The notes under the pieces were generated by a model. That model was given only the letters and a program-made list of their open reading frames with translations. It was not told the origin of the DNA and did no database searches. This document shows positions 11,090 through 20,700 of a DNA stretch of 64,000 bases, piece by piece (the first letter of the stretch is position 1; every line of letters begins with the position of its first letter). Where the stretch lies: positions 1,026,837 to 1,090,836 of the forward strand of contig JAKVOO010000001.1 in the NCBI GenBank assembly GCA_022482735.1. Reading direction: 5' to 3'. The position numbers were made by a program, and so were the translations under genes. This DNA is from Bacilli bacterium (GTDB taxonomy: Bacteria > Bacillota_I > Bacilli_A > RFN20 > CAG-826).

Positions 11090-11986
11090 TCACTCTTTTA
11101 TAGCTGGAGCAAGGCCGGTTTCGGGGTCGTGATCGCTAGCGTATTTGAGGGTAAAAAAGGAAATGGCAAAGCCGATGGTCAAGGCGAGAATTGATAAAAC
11201 AAGAGTGATTAAATCAAAATTTAAGTAACTAGAGCGGATGTCACCGTTAAAGTAACAGGCAAATATTGATCCAATAATAAAACCAAGAATGGCGTAGTAG
11301 GTTGGAACGCGGAACTTGGCTAGGCACCACTTCATAAAAATAGAAATGACAAAGAAACCAATGATGATTCCAATGGCAAAAATTCCCAAAGCTAAAATAT
11401 TGGTCAAAGCATTTACGCCTTTAAATATATCGGTTATGGATTGAAGCAGACCGGAAAAATAGCCGATAGCTAGTAAAAATTGGGTTCCGCTAATACCGGG
11501 AGCGACCAGAGCGGCAGAAGCAAAAAAACCAATAATAAAAAGCAGAATAACCTCTTTAAAATCAAGAGGAATAAACGTAGCTGAAGCATTTGAATACCAA
11601 CTAATAACCCCGATAGAGGCTGCGATTAAAATTCCAGCGATGGCCAGGAAAATGTTTTTAACATTGGCGTGACTTTTAGTAATGGAAGTTAGTTCACGAA
11701 AACCGCCAAGGGTTAATCCAACGACAAAGGAGGTTGTGATAAAGGGAAAACGATCAAGTAAAAGTTTTAAAGGTACGATTAATGCCCCAATGCCAATAAT
11801 CATTCCGACAGCCCACGGCCATAAAACTTTCAATTCTTTCTTGGGATTTTTGGGAAAGTTTGCAATCGAGGCAATAAGTTCATCATAAATGCCAATAAGA
11901 ACAGCGACGGTTCCGCCGCCCATGCCAGAAATAAGAGCAAATCCAAGCAATAAACCTTGGACAATTTTTTTCAGATACGATTTCAT
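11090..11986 (-). CDS. DUF368 membrane protein, PopT-type undecaprenyl-phosphate translocase
   Basis: 298-residue polytopic protein of about eight to nine transmembrane helices with the DUF368 hallmark near the N-terminus (VQGLLLGFALISGMGGGTVAVLIGIYD). A duplicated glycine/proline-rich re-entrant motif appears in the second half (AAALVAPGISGTQFLLAIGY). DUF368 proteins (PopT) and DedA proteins (UptA) were identified as carriers that flip undecaprenyl phosphate back to the cytoplasmic face. The PAP2 gene follows 11 bases downstream, so one operon may encode both dephosphorylation and return of the carrier. That implies cell wall or other undecaprenyl-linked glycan synthesis. Confidence 0.88.
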   Translation of the reverse strand: MKSYLKKIVQGLLLGFALISGMGGGTVAVLIGIYDELIASIANFPKNPKKELKVLWPWAVGMIIGIGALIVPLKLLLDRFPFITTSFVVGLTLGGFRELTSITKSHANVKNIFLAIAGILIAASIGVISWYSNASATFIPLDFKEVILLFIIGFFASAALVAPGISGTQFLLAIGYFSGLLQSITDIFKGVNALTNILALGIFAIGIIIGFFVISIFMKWCLAKFRVPTYYAILGFIIGSIFACYFNGDIRSSYLNFDLITLVLSILALTIGFAISFFTLKYASDHDPETGLAPAIKE

Positions 11987-12007
11987 AAAGCAATCTCCTG
12001 TCTTTCT

Positions 12008-12045
12008 AGTATAAGCATTTTTCTAAAAGAAAAAAATGCTATAAT
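12008..12045. promoter_or_regulatory. Divergent promoters for DUF368 (-) and pth-mfd (+)
   Basis: On the plus strand TGCTATAAT (12038-12045) is an extended -10 element. On the minus strand a TATACT -10 lies at 12008-12013. Between them, AGCATTTTT (12014-12022) and AAAAATGCT (12032-12040) form a perfect 9-bp inverted repeat covering both -35 areas, so the two polymerases would overlap. Confidence 0.5.
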
Positions 12046-12069
12046 TACACCGTTATGTGAGGTGTGAAG

Positions 12070-12625
12070 ATGAAATTGATTGTCGGACTAGGAAATCCAG
12101 GGAAATAAATACGCTAAGACAAGGCATAATATGGGCTTTATGGCCATTGATCTTTTAGCCGATATTTGGCGGATAGATGTAGACAAAGAAGATTTTAAGG
12201 GCGTCTATGGAAGAGGAAAAATTCTTAATGAAGATGTTATTCTTTTTAAGCCTCTTACATTTATGAATCTTTCCGGTGAGGCGGTAATTCTTATCGTCAA
12301 TTACTTCCGTATACCCTTAGAGGATATAATTGTTATTTTTGATGATATGGCTTTAAATCCAGGGAAAATTCGCTTGCGGGATAGCGGAACAAGTGGTGGC
12401 CAAAAAGGAATCCAAAACATTATTGATTTACTTCATACAGAAAATATACATCGTATTCGCATTGGAATAGGCGAACCACCACAGAAAGATGCTGTTAATT
12501 ACGTTTTAGGAAAACCTGATGCAGAAGACGCAATCAAGATTCAATCAGCATTGGATAATGCTGCAGCGGCGATTCGCGAGACGATTGAGCATGATTTTCA
12601 TCATGCAATGAGTAAATTTAACTAG
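12070..12625 (+). pseudogene. pth: Peptidyl-tRNA hydrolase, frame broken by one extra base
   Basis: Pth cleaves peptidyl-tRNA released from stalled ribosomes. The start at 12070 reads MKLIVGLGNPGK and meets TAA at 12106-12108. The rest is in the +1 frame from about 12101 (KYAKTRHNMGFMAIDLL), including the catalytic His of TRHNMGF and the conserved FMNLSG, DDMALNPGKIR and GTSGGQKG motifs. Removing one base of the GGG run (12100-12102), or the T at 12106, restores a normal protein of about 184 residues. mfd follows after 11 bases in the standard Bacillota order. Pth is essential in most bacteria, so a sequencing error is likelier than a dead gene. Confidence 0.9.
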
Positions 12626-12636
12626 AGGTTGATATT

Positions 12637-15600
12637 TTGCAAGATTTATTTCCCTATTTAGCCAACAATAAAGCCGTTGAACGTTTCTTAAAGCAAAGTG
12701 GATCGCTGGTGGTTGATGATTCCATCGGAGCCGCTCTTTTAATCGCGGTAAGTTTTCAGAAAAGGCCTAAGGACTATATTATTGTGGCTCCGAATCTTTA
12801 TAGTGCTCAAAGCATTTATGACTATATTTCATCGTTTATTGGTGAAGATAACTGTCTATTTTTCCCAGCGGATGAAATGCTCCGTTCGGAGTCTTTAGCG
12901 GCAAGTAAGGAAATGCTTTCGCAGCGATTATATGTTTTGGAAAAATTGCTTGATGATTCTAAACCGCGGATTGTTGTATCTAACCTATCTGCTTTTCTAA
13001 GATATTTGCCCGACCCTCAACTTTTTAAAAATCATATTTTAACAGTAAAAAAAGGAATGATACTTAGTCTTGAAGATATTAAAAAAACTCTGATTGAAGC
13101 AGGATATTTACGAGTAAACAAGATTGATCAAAGCCTTCAATTTGCTATCCGAGGAGATATCCTTGATATTTATTCAGTTAATGCACCGGCTCCGATTCGA
13201 ATTGAGTTTTTTGGCGATGAGGTGGAAAGCATTCGTTATTTTGACATTGCTACCCAAACGAGTTATGAAGAAATTGATGAAGCAATTATGATTCCCGGCA
13301 GTGATTTACTGTTATCTTTGGATGAAAGATCACACATAGAAGCAAAAATTTCTTGCCAAATGAATGCGGACAAGAGTCACTTTACACCGCAGACGATGAT
13401 GGAATTTAAAGAATCGATTAAAGAGGATATTGATCGATTACAGCATTTTGATTATCGGGCAAGTTTATATAAATATATGGCTTTTCTTCAAGATAAATAT
13501 TTTTCGCTTCCCGATTATCGTTCACAGGCAACAATTGTTTTAAGTAATCGTGATCAAAATCAAGATTCGGAGATTCTTTTAGCTACGGAGGCCTTAAATT
13601 TTCTGGATGAGCTTCATAAAGAAGGACGAACCATATCACATTTAGGTCTATATCAATCAATGGCAAGCGTTACAGCAAAAGGTAACGGAATGATAAGTCT
13701 CCATGAACATCACGAAAAAGAAAATGAAATCATCTTTAACGTTCGACCGCTTCTTGGGCAATATGGCAATTTAAAATTAGCTTTAGGACTGGTGGAAAGT
13801 TATATTAGAAATGACTTCCGGGTAGTTTTGACCTTAGCGAGCGCCAATCAGGTTAATCTATTGAAATCGGCACTAGAAGAAAAAAAGATTTCTTATTCCT
13901 TAGGAACAGACTTAATGCTTCCTGAAAAAGGAGTCGGTTTAAATTTATATAATTTGGAAGCCGGATTTGAAATTGTCGATGAGCGAATAGTATTTATTTC
14001 GGGCAAAGAAATTTTTGGCGTTCAAAAACACAGTTCGCGGTTTATGACGCGGTATAAAGAAGCGACAATTCTTCGCTCCTATGAGGACTTGAATCCGGGA
14101 GACTATGTCGTTCATGAATATAATGGTATTGGCAAGTTTCTCGAAATTAAGACATTAGAAGTCGACGGTGTTCATCAGGATTTTCTTCACATTGCTTACG
14201 CGGGAACGGACGCACTTTATGTTCCATTATCGCAATTTCGGTTAGTGAGGAAGTTTTCTGGGCGCGAGGGTGTGGCTCCAAAGTTAAATCATTTAAATTC
14301 CAGCGAGTGGGAGAAAACTAAAAAGCGCATTCGTGAACGAGTGAATGATATTGCCGATAAATTAATTGCTTTATATAGTTCCCGTTATCAAGCCCAAGGA
14401 ATTGCTTTTCCAACGGATGACGAAATGAACGTAGCATTTGAAAGAGAATTTCCTTTCGAGCTGACTCCCGATCAAAAAAAGAGTTATCAAGAAATTAAGA
14501 ATGACATGGAAAGTAATAAGCCGATGGATCGACTTCTTTGCGGGGATGTCGGCTTTGGAAAGACAGAAATTGCTTTTCGTGCAGCGTTTAAGGCCATTAA
14601 TGCCGGCTACCAGGTGGCCTTTTTGTGCCCCACTACTCTTTTGGCGCGCCAACATTATGAAAATGCTCTTCTTAGATACCAGTCATTTGGGATAAGAATT
14701 GCCATATTCTCGCGCCTGATTCCAGAGAGCATCCAAAAAGATTACATTAAGCAAATAGAGCGCGGTGAAATTGATTTAGTTATTGGCACGCATCGTTTGC
14801 TCAGCAAAGACATTCGTTTTCAAAAACTAGGGCTTTTGATTGTGGATGAAGAGCAACGTTTTGGCGTCGAACAAAAGGAACGAATTAAAGAGATGAAAAA
14901 CAATATTGATATTCTCACTCTTTCGGCGACACCAATTCCGCGAACTTTACAAATGTCATTAGTGGGAATCCGTTCGCTTTCGGAAATTAATACTCCGCCA
15001 GAAAATCGGATGCCTATTCAAACCTATGTTTTGGAATATAAGGAAAATGTGGTTAAAGAATTAATTGAACGTGAATTAGCCCGTCAAGGACAAGTATTTT
15101 ATCTACACAATCAAGTGGCAACGATTTTTAATGTTGCCAATCGCTTGCAACGAATGATACCCAAGGCGGTTATTGGCGTTGTACATGGAAAAATGGATAA
15201 GGATGCAATTGAAGATACCATGATGCGTTTTTATAATGGTGAAATTAATCTTTTGGTTTGCACATCGATTGTTGAAAATGGCATTGATGTCCCGAATGCT
15301 AATATGATCATTGTCGAAAATGCAGAGAATTTTGGTTTAGCTCAACTCTATCAAATAAAAGGACGAGTTGGCCGGGGAAATCGTATTGCTTACGCTTATT
15401 TGCTTTATAACAGCAAACGGAAAATGAATGACACCGCCCGAAAGCGGCTCAAAGCTATTGAAGATTTTACCGAGTTAGGCAGTGGCTATAAAATTGCTCA
15501 ACGCGATTTGATGATCCGTGGAGCGGGGGACCTTTTGGGACCAGAACAGGCGGGTTTTATTGATACAGTCGGCATTGATATGTATATTAAGTTGCTCAAC

Positions 15601-16122
15601 CAAGCTATTGAAGAAAAAAAGACCGGTCGAGTAGTGGAAGAAGCGCCAATTAAACCAGCGCCGGCTCTTTCAATTGATGCATATATACCCGCTAATTACG
15701 CCAACGCTTCCGATAAAATTGAACTATATCAAGATATTGAGAATGCGAAAAACCGCGATGATTTAACAAAGATAAGTTTGGAGATACGCGATATATATGG
15801 ACGGCTTCCCGAAGAAGTTGAGAAACTTTTACGGAAGCGAGCGCTCGACATTGATTTACAAGGGGAAGAGTTTAGTGAAATTATCGACGGCAGTAGCCAA
15901 GTAACAATTAAACTATCCGACAAGTATAATCAAATAAATGGCATTGGGACGGCTTTATTTCAAGCGCTTATTCCATTATCCAGAGTTTTACGTTTTCGCT
16001 ATGCCAGTCGCGAATTGAGAATTCAATTGTTAAAAGAGGGCGATTGGTTTACAAACTATGAGAAGTTGATTGAAATTGTAAAAAATGTTTATATTGAGTA
16101 TCAAGCAAAGGAAACGGAATAA
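12637..16122 (+). CDS. mfd: Transcription-repair coupling factor
   Basis: Mfd, 1161 residues, removes RNA polymerase stalled at lesions and recruits UvrA. In order: a UvrB-like N-terminal module (to about residue 340), the RNA-polymerase-interacting domain (LNPGDYVVHEYNGIGKF and following, about 485-560), the RecG-like motor with Walker A GDVGFGKTE near residue 637 and DEEQRFGV Walker B, and a C-terminal TRCF domain. The start is TTG, with GAGG about 9 bases upstream overlapping the pth stop. The stop lies one base before rqcP. Confidence 0.96.
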   Translation: MQDLFPYLANNKAVERFLKQSGSLVVDDSIGAALLIAVSFQKRPKDYIIVAPNLYSAQSIYDYISSFIGEDNCLFFPADEMLRSESLAASKEMLSQRLYVLEKLLDDSKPRIVVSNLSAFLRYLPDPQLFKNHILTVKKGMILSLEDIKKTLIEAGYLRVNKIDQSLQFAIRGDILDIYSVNAPAPIRIEFFGDEVESIRYFDIATQTSYEEIDEAIMIPGSDLLLSLDERSHIEAKISCQMNADKSHFTPQTMMEFKESIKEDIDRLQHFDYRASLYKYMAFLQDKYFSLPDYRSQATIVLSNRDQNQDSEILLATEALNFLDELHKEGRTISHLGLYQSMASVTAKGNGMISLHEHHEKENEIIFNVRPLLGQYGNLKLALGLVESYIRNDFRVVLTLASANQVNLLKSALEEKKISYSLGTDLMLPEKGVGLNLYNLEAGFEIVDERIVFISGKEIFGVQKHSSRFMTRYKEATILRSYEDLNPGDYVVHEYNGIGKFLEIKTLEVDGVHQDFLHIAYAGTDALYVPLSQFRLVRKFSGREGVAPKLNHLNSSEWEKTKKRIRERVNDIADKLIALYSSRYQAQGIAFPTDDEMNVAFEREFPFELTPDQKKSYQEIKNDMESNKPMDRLLCGDVGFGKTEIAFRAAFKAINAGYQVAFLCPTTLLARQHYENALLRYQSFGIRIAIFSRLIPESIQKDYIKQIERGEIDLVIGTHRLLSKDIRFQKLGLLIVDEEQRFGVEQKERIKEMKNNIDILTLSATPIPRTLQMSLVGIRSLSEINTPPENRMPIQTYVLEYKENVVKELIERELARQGQVFYLHNQVATIFNVANRLQRMIPKAVIGVVHGKMDKDAIEDTMMRFYNGEINLLVCTSIVENGIDVPNANMIIVENAENFGLAQLYQIKGRVGRGNRIAYAYLLYNSKRKMNDTARKRLKAIEDFTELGSGYKIAQRDLMIRGAGDLLGPEQAGFIDTVGIDMYIKLLNQAIEEKKTGRVVEEAPIKPAPALSIDAYIPANYANASDKIELYQDIENAKNRDDLTKISLEIRDIYGRLPEEVEKLLRKRALDIDLQGEEFSEIIDGSSQVTIKLSDKYNQINGIGTALFQALIPLSRVLRFRYASRELRIQLLKEGDWFTNYEKLIEIVKNVYIEYQAKETE

Positions 16123-16123
16123 T

Positions 16124-16408
16124 ATGCGACTAGATAAATTTTTAAAAGTTAGCCGACTTATTAAACGGCGAACAGTCGCTAAGGAAGTACTGGAACACGG
16201 GCTTGCTGACGTCAATAATCACAAGGCAAAGCCAGCTAGTGAAATTAGAATTGGTGACATCATTCACATTCGTCTTGGCCGGCATTTATTGACGATAGAA
16301 GTTATGGATACAGCTGATACGCCAACAAGAAAAAGTGCCGGAGATTTGTATCGTATTTTGGAAGATAAGGTAATAGAAACTGATGGAAATTCAACTGGAC
16401 AAGAGTAA
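16124..16408 (+). CDS. rqcP: S4-domain RNA-binding protein RqcP (YabO)
   Basis: 94-residue protein that is almost entirely an S4 domain (MRLDKFLKVSRLIKRRTVAKEVLEHG). It matches RqcP/YabO, which binds 50S-peptidyl-tRNA complexes and helps RqcH add C-terminal alanine tails in ribosome quality control. The ATG at 16124, two bases after the mfd stop, fits the family start; an in-frame start 39 bases earlier would add only a spurious tail inside mfd. It overlaps tilS by 26 bases. divIC, normally close behind yabO in Bacilli, is absent here. Confidence 0.9.
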   Translation: MRLDKFLKVSRLIKRRTVAKEVLEHGLADVNNHKAKPASEIRIGDIIHIRLGRHLLTIEVMDTADTPTRKSAGDLYRILEDKVIETDGNSTGQE

Positions 16409-17615
16409 AAAATATCTTTTGGCCGCAAGCTATGGACCAGATTCAATGGCTCTTTTGAGTTTGCTTTTAAAGGGTGGATATCGCTTTGAGATTGCGCATG
16501 TAAATTATCATGTTCGGGAACCAGAGGCGGATGAAGAAAGCACGGCTCTTTTTCGTTATGCTAAAGCGAATGAGCTTACGTTTCACCGACTAGATGTGGA
16601 CGGCAAGGCTTTTATTGGCAATTTTGAGGCGCAAGCACGAAGGGTTCGCTACCATTTTTTTTCGCAAATCATCAAACAAGACAGTGAATTATATGCGGTT
16701 TTAACAGCACACCATCAAGATGATTTATTGGAAACATATCTGATGCAAACTAAACGTCAAAATTATCTTTCTTACTATGGAATTAAGATAGAAACAATAA
16801 TCGATGGGGTACGGGTAATGCGACCATTACTTGCTTTTTCTAAGAAAGATCTTTTTGATTATGACTTGGTAAATAAAATTCCTTTTGCAATTGACAAAAG
16901 TAATTTTGATTTGCGATATACCCGTAACTATATACGGCATAAGGTAGTGGCGAAGATGACAAGCACGGAAAAAGAAAAATTAATTGATACAATTAATCAA
17001 CTCAACCAGCAGAGACAGCAAGAGTTTTTATTAGCTAAGGAACAACTTATCGATGGACATAAGTATTCAATAAAAGCATTGTTAAAATTAACTGAAGAGC
17101 AAAAATCTAGTTTTTTATATTTTCTTTTAGCAAAATACGAATTAGAAAAGAAATTTTCATCTAAACTAATGCGGCAGTTGGAAAATTTTATTGTTTCTAG
17201 AAAGCCTAATGTTCGTCGGTGTCTATTAAATGATTACTATCTTGCTAGAGAATATGATTACGTACTTATATACCGCGATAGTGAATTAAAACCCTACGCG
17301 TATACAATTGAAAAACCAGGGGAATATCATTTTCCTCAATTGAATGTCAATTTTGATAGTCTGGATAAAAGGCTTCAGTTTCCCTTATCTTCTTATCCAC
17401 TAACCATAAGATCGATAAGAAATAACGACTTTTATTACATTGGGAACAAGCGCAAGTCAGTGAAAAGGCTGTTTATTGATTGGAAGGTTCCTTACCATCT
17501 TCGTTTACAGTGGCCATTATTTGTTGATTGTAAGGGAAAAGTAATCTTCATCCCTCGTTTTCGTTCTCAATATAGCGAGAAATCTAATTCGACATTAGAT
17601 GTTTTGTTAAACTAA
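16383..17615 (+). CDS. tilS: tRNA(Ile)-lysidine synthase
   Basis: 410-residue TilS, which converts C34 of the CAU-anticodon tRNA-Ile to lysidine so that it reads AUA. The N-type ATP pyrophosphatase domain fills the first 200 residues, with the second-site motif TAHHQDDLLETYLM. A C-terminal substrate-binding region follows. The PP-loop, normally SGGxDS, reads SYGPDS: a Tyr replaces the first Gly. All other motifs are intact. The start at 16383 lies inside the end of rqcP (translational coupling). Confidence 0.92.
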   Translation: MEIQLDKSKKYLLAASYGPDSMALLSLLLKGGYRFEIAHVNYHVREPEADEESTALFRYAKANELTFHRLDVDGKAFIGNFEAQARRVRYHFFSQIIKQDSELYAVLTAHHQDDLLETYLMQTKRQNYLSYYGIKIETIIDGVRVMRPLLAFSKKDLFDYDLVNKIPFAIDKSNFDLRYTRNYIRHKVVAKMTSTEKEKLIDTINQLNQQRQQEFLLAKEQLIDGHKYSIKALLKLTEEQKSSFLYFLLAKYELEKKFSSKLMRQLENFIVSRKPNVRRCLLNDYYLAREYDYVLIYRDSELKPYAYTIEKPGEYHFPQLNVNFDSLDKRLQFPLSSYPLTIRSIRNNDFYYIGNKRKSVKRLFIDWKVPYHLRLQWPLFVDCKGKVIFIPRFRSQYSEKSNSTLDVLLN

Positions 17616-17731
17616 ATTTGAAATTTTTAACTAGAAAATAAAACAATGTATTCAAAGGTTGTTTTTTGGCAATGAAATAAGTGGCAATAATGTTTTCTTT
17701 CATGTTAAAATTCAAAAAACAGGGATTTTAT

Positions 17732-20700
17732 ATGAAAAAAATTGGATTGATGAAGTTTACTACTATACTTATGATTCCTATAGCCATTTCTTTTTGCAAT
17801 TGGGGGAATCCTGAGAAAGACCCATTTATAACTGCTAAAGTTAAACCAGTGGAGACAACATCTCAAGTTTCTGCAGATGACTTTTCGCGTTTGATAAGTT
17901 CGGAGCCGTCTTTTTCTAAGCAATTCCACTTTAACCATTTAAATCGCGGAACAATCTATGATACTTACCGCGGGGATGGGGTTACAGTCGCAATTATTGA
18001 TTCAGGATTAAACACTTCGCATGTTGATTTTTTTGATGGTAGTAATACAAACATATTAGATACATCAGCGTATATTGAAGAAACGGGATCAACCTATTCG
18101 AATATTAAGATTCAAAAAATCGCCACCTATGGCCGTTCTATAATTGAAGATCCATTGGATAATGGGCATGGCACAAATGTTGCAGGAACAATTGGGGCGA
18201 TGGTAAATGGTGTTGGCACGGCTGGGGTATCCCCGAATGTTAATTTGATGATTTTAAAAACAAATTATTACTTTACCGAAATAGATAGTGCAATTCGTTA
18301 TGCTGCGGATAATGGCGCAGATGTGATTAATATGTCAATTGGAGCTTATGCTGAAACATTTACTGATGGTTTTGGTGATCGTCAAGAAGGAATATCAGGA
18401 GCGGACACATATTTTCAGGCGTCAATTGACTACGCGTATAACAAGGGCGTAACCTTGGTGGCTGCGGCAGGGAACGAAAAAACAAATAAAAGTTCTTATC
18501 CTGCCAGCAACAATCATGTTATTGGTGTGGGAGCTTTAAGTCGAAATTCGAGTACATCAATAGCTTCCTACTCAAATTATGGAACAAACAATGTTGATTT
18601 AGTCGCCCCAGGCTCGGTCTATGTTGCCGATATTGGATCATCTACAAGTTACGTTGAAACCCAAGGAACATCATTTGCTTCACCAATTGTTGCCAGTGCG
18701 GTTGCTCTTTACAAAGGAAAAGACGCGAGTGCAACGCCCTCTCAAATTGAAAACCGGTTAAAAGAGAGCGTCTTTGATTTGGGAGAAGTTGGCAATGACG
18801 CTACCTATGGATATGGAAGATTGGATTTAACCAATTTATTAGTTACTGATGATATCCCAGTAACGGGGGTAACTTTAAGTCCGTCCGATTTAACTTTAAG
18901 AGTAGGAGAAACCGCAACAATTGTAGCTAGTGTATCGCCATCAAATGCAACCAACAAAGATGTTATATATATTTCAAATGACGAAAGTGTTGCTATTGTT
19001 GATGAAAACAGTGGTGTTGTGACCGCGACGGGTGTGGGAACAACTCAAATTGGGGTACTGACCGATGATGGCAGTTTTGAAGATGAAACGAACATAACGG
19101 TCATTGGATTGGATGAAAATATTAATGTTGATAGCATTGTTATAGATGAAGACAATGTCGACATAGCAGTAAATAGCAGCCATACTTTGTCACTTTCATT
19201 AAGCCCTAAAAACGCACTTTTAAGTGATCTTTCATTTGCAAGTAGCGATTCAAGCATCGCATCTGTAAGTGAATCTGGAGTAATTATTGGGCACGCTATC
19301 GGCAGTGCCACGATAACAATAAGCGCAAAAATTGGAACCGCTAGTGCCTCAATTCTTGTCAATGTAAGCAACTATAAGGAAGCGAGTCAAACCTATTCCT
19401 TTTCCTCATCAACTTGGGGAGCAAGACCGGAAAATTGGCAGAGTGTAAAAAATGGCAATGATTATAGTAACTCAGGAGTACAAGTAACAACAGGAACTAC
19501 AGGAGCAAGTGCTATCTCCCCTCATAGTTTTAACAATATTCAATCGTTGACGATCGGATATGCCACTAACTCTAGTAAGGGTGCAGGTAGCATAAGCGTA
19601 TACTTGTTAGATGGAACTACGGCTAGCGCGATAAGTAATCGTGTTTTGGTTGGAACATATTCTGTAACGACAACTGGTGGAACAACTAAACGCGACACGA
19701 GTGCATATATTCCTAAAGACATTGATGATGGATACATTCAAATTGAGGTCAAAACAACAACTAATAGTATTTATATTTGTGATATTGATATTGAATATCA
19801 AGAAGTAGTTGAAGCACCAATTGAAGTTACCGGAGTAACTTTTCAAAGTGAAAATATTAGTTTGGTTGAGGGAGAGACGCAGCAAGTTATTTATGAAGTT
19901 TTACCCCTCGATGCAACAAATAAGAATGTTGATTTTTCTAGCAGTAATGAGGAAGTGGCAACTATTTCCTCTAGCGGTTTAATTAGCGCTCACAAGCAAG
20001 GAACAAGCGTTATTACCGTAACCACAGCCGATGGTAGTTATATGGATAGTTTGACTTTAACCGTCAATGTTCCAATTACTTACGAGCCTATGTTGACACT
20101 CCAAAAAGATGATTTTAAAGTCAATTACACTTTTAAAGAAGCGTTAGATTTGGAACACTTGAGCGCAACATATCGTAGTTCTAAAGGAGAAATCACATAT
20201 TTAAATGGATATGATTTAACCGTTGCTAGTGGCGGAACTTCAATTCTAGGAAGAAGTACATTAGTGTTTGGTTATCTTGAACAGCGGGAAGCAGTTGAAA
20301 TCACAGTTACCAATGTTGGTTCAACAAGTGGCGGGGAAGTGACAAACAGTGAAATTGCTTTAACCGCGAATGCTTTTGACATAACTTTGACAACAACGGG
20401 AACTACTTATTCGGGAATAAAAGCCAAAGATATGGTTTTTAATGCCGGGGGTTTAAGGCAGAGCGCAGGTAATCTCTTTATTTATACTGATGGTTATTTA
20501 TACAACACTAACGATTTAGGGAATATTCAAACAATTAAGTTTAATTATTTGGAGGGAGGATCGGCCAGTTCTTATCAAGATATTCGTTTTGCTTCAAGTG
20601 CTATTTCTTCTACTAGTGGCATAAGTATTACTCAATCGATAACATCTTCGTCTGGAAACACCTCTATGACAGTGAATGCGCCAGCCGGATCAAGTTACTT

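Noticed and set aside
17681..17731. GTG at 17681 as the subtilase start
   Set aside because: It would put 17 residues before a complete signal peptide starting at 17732.
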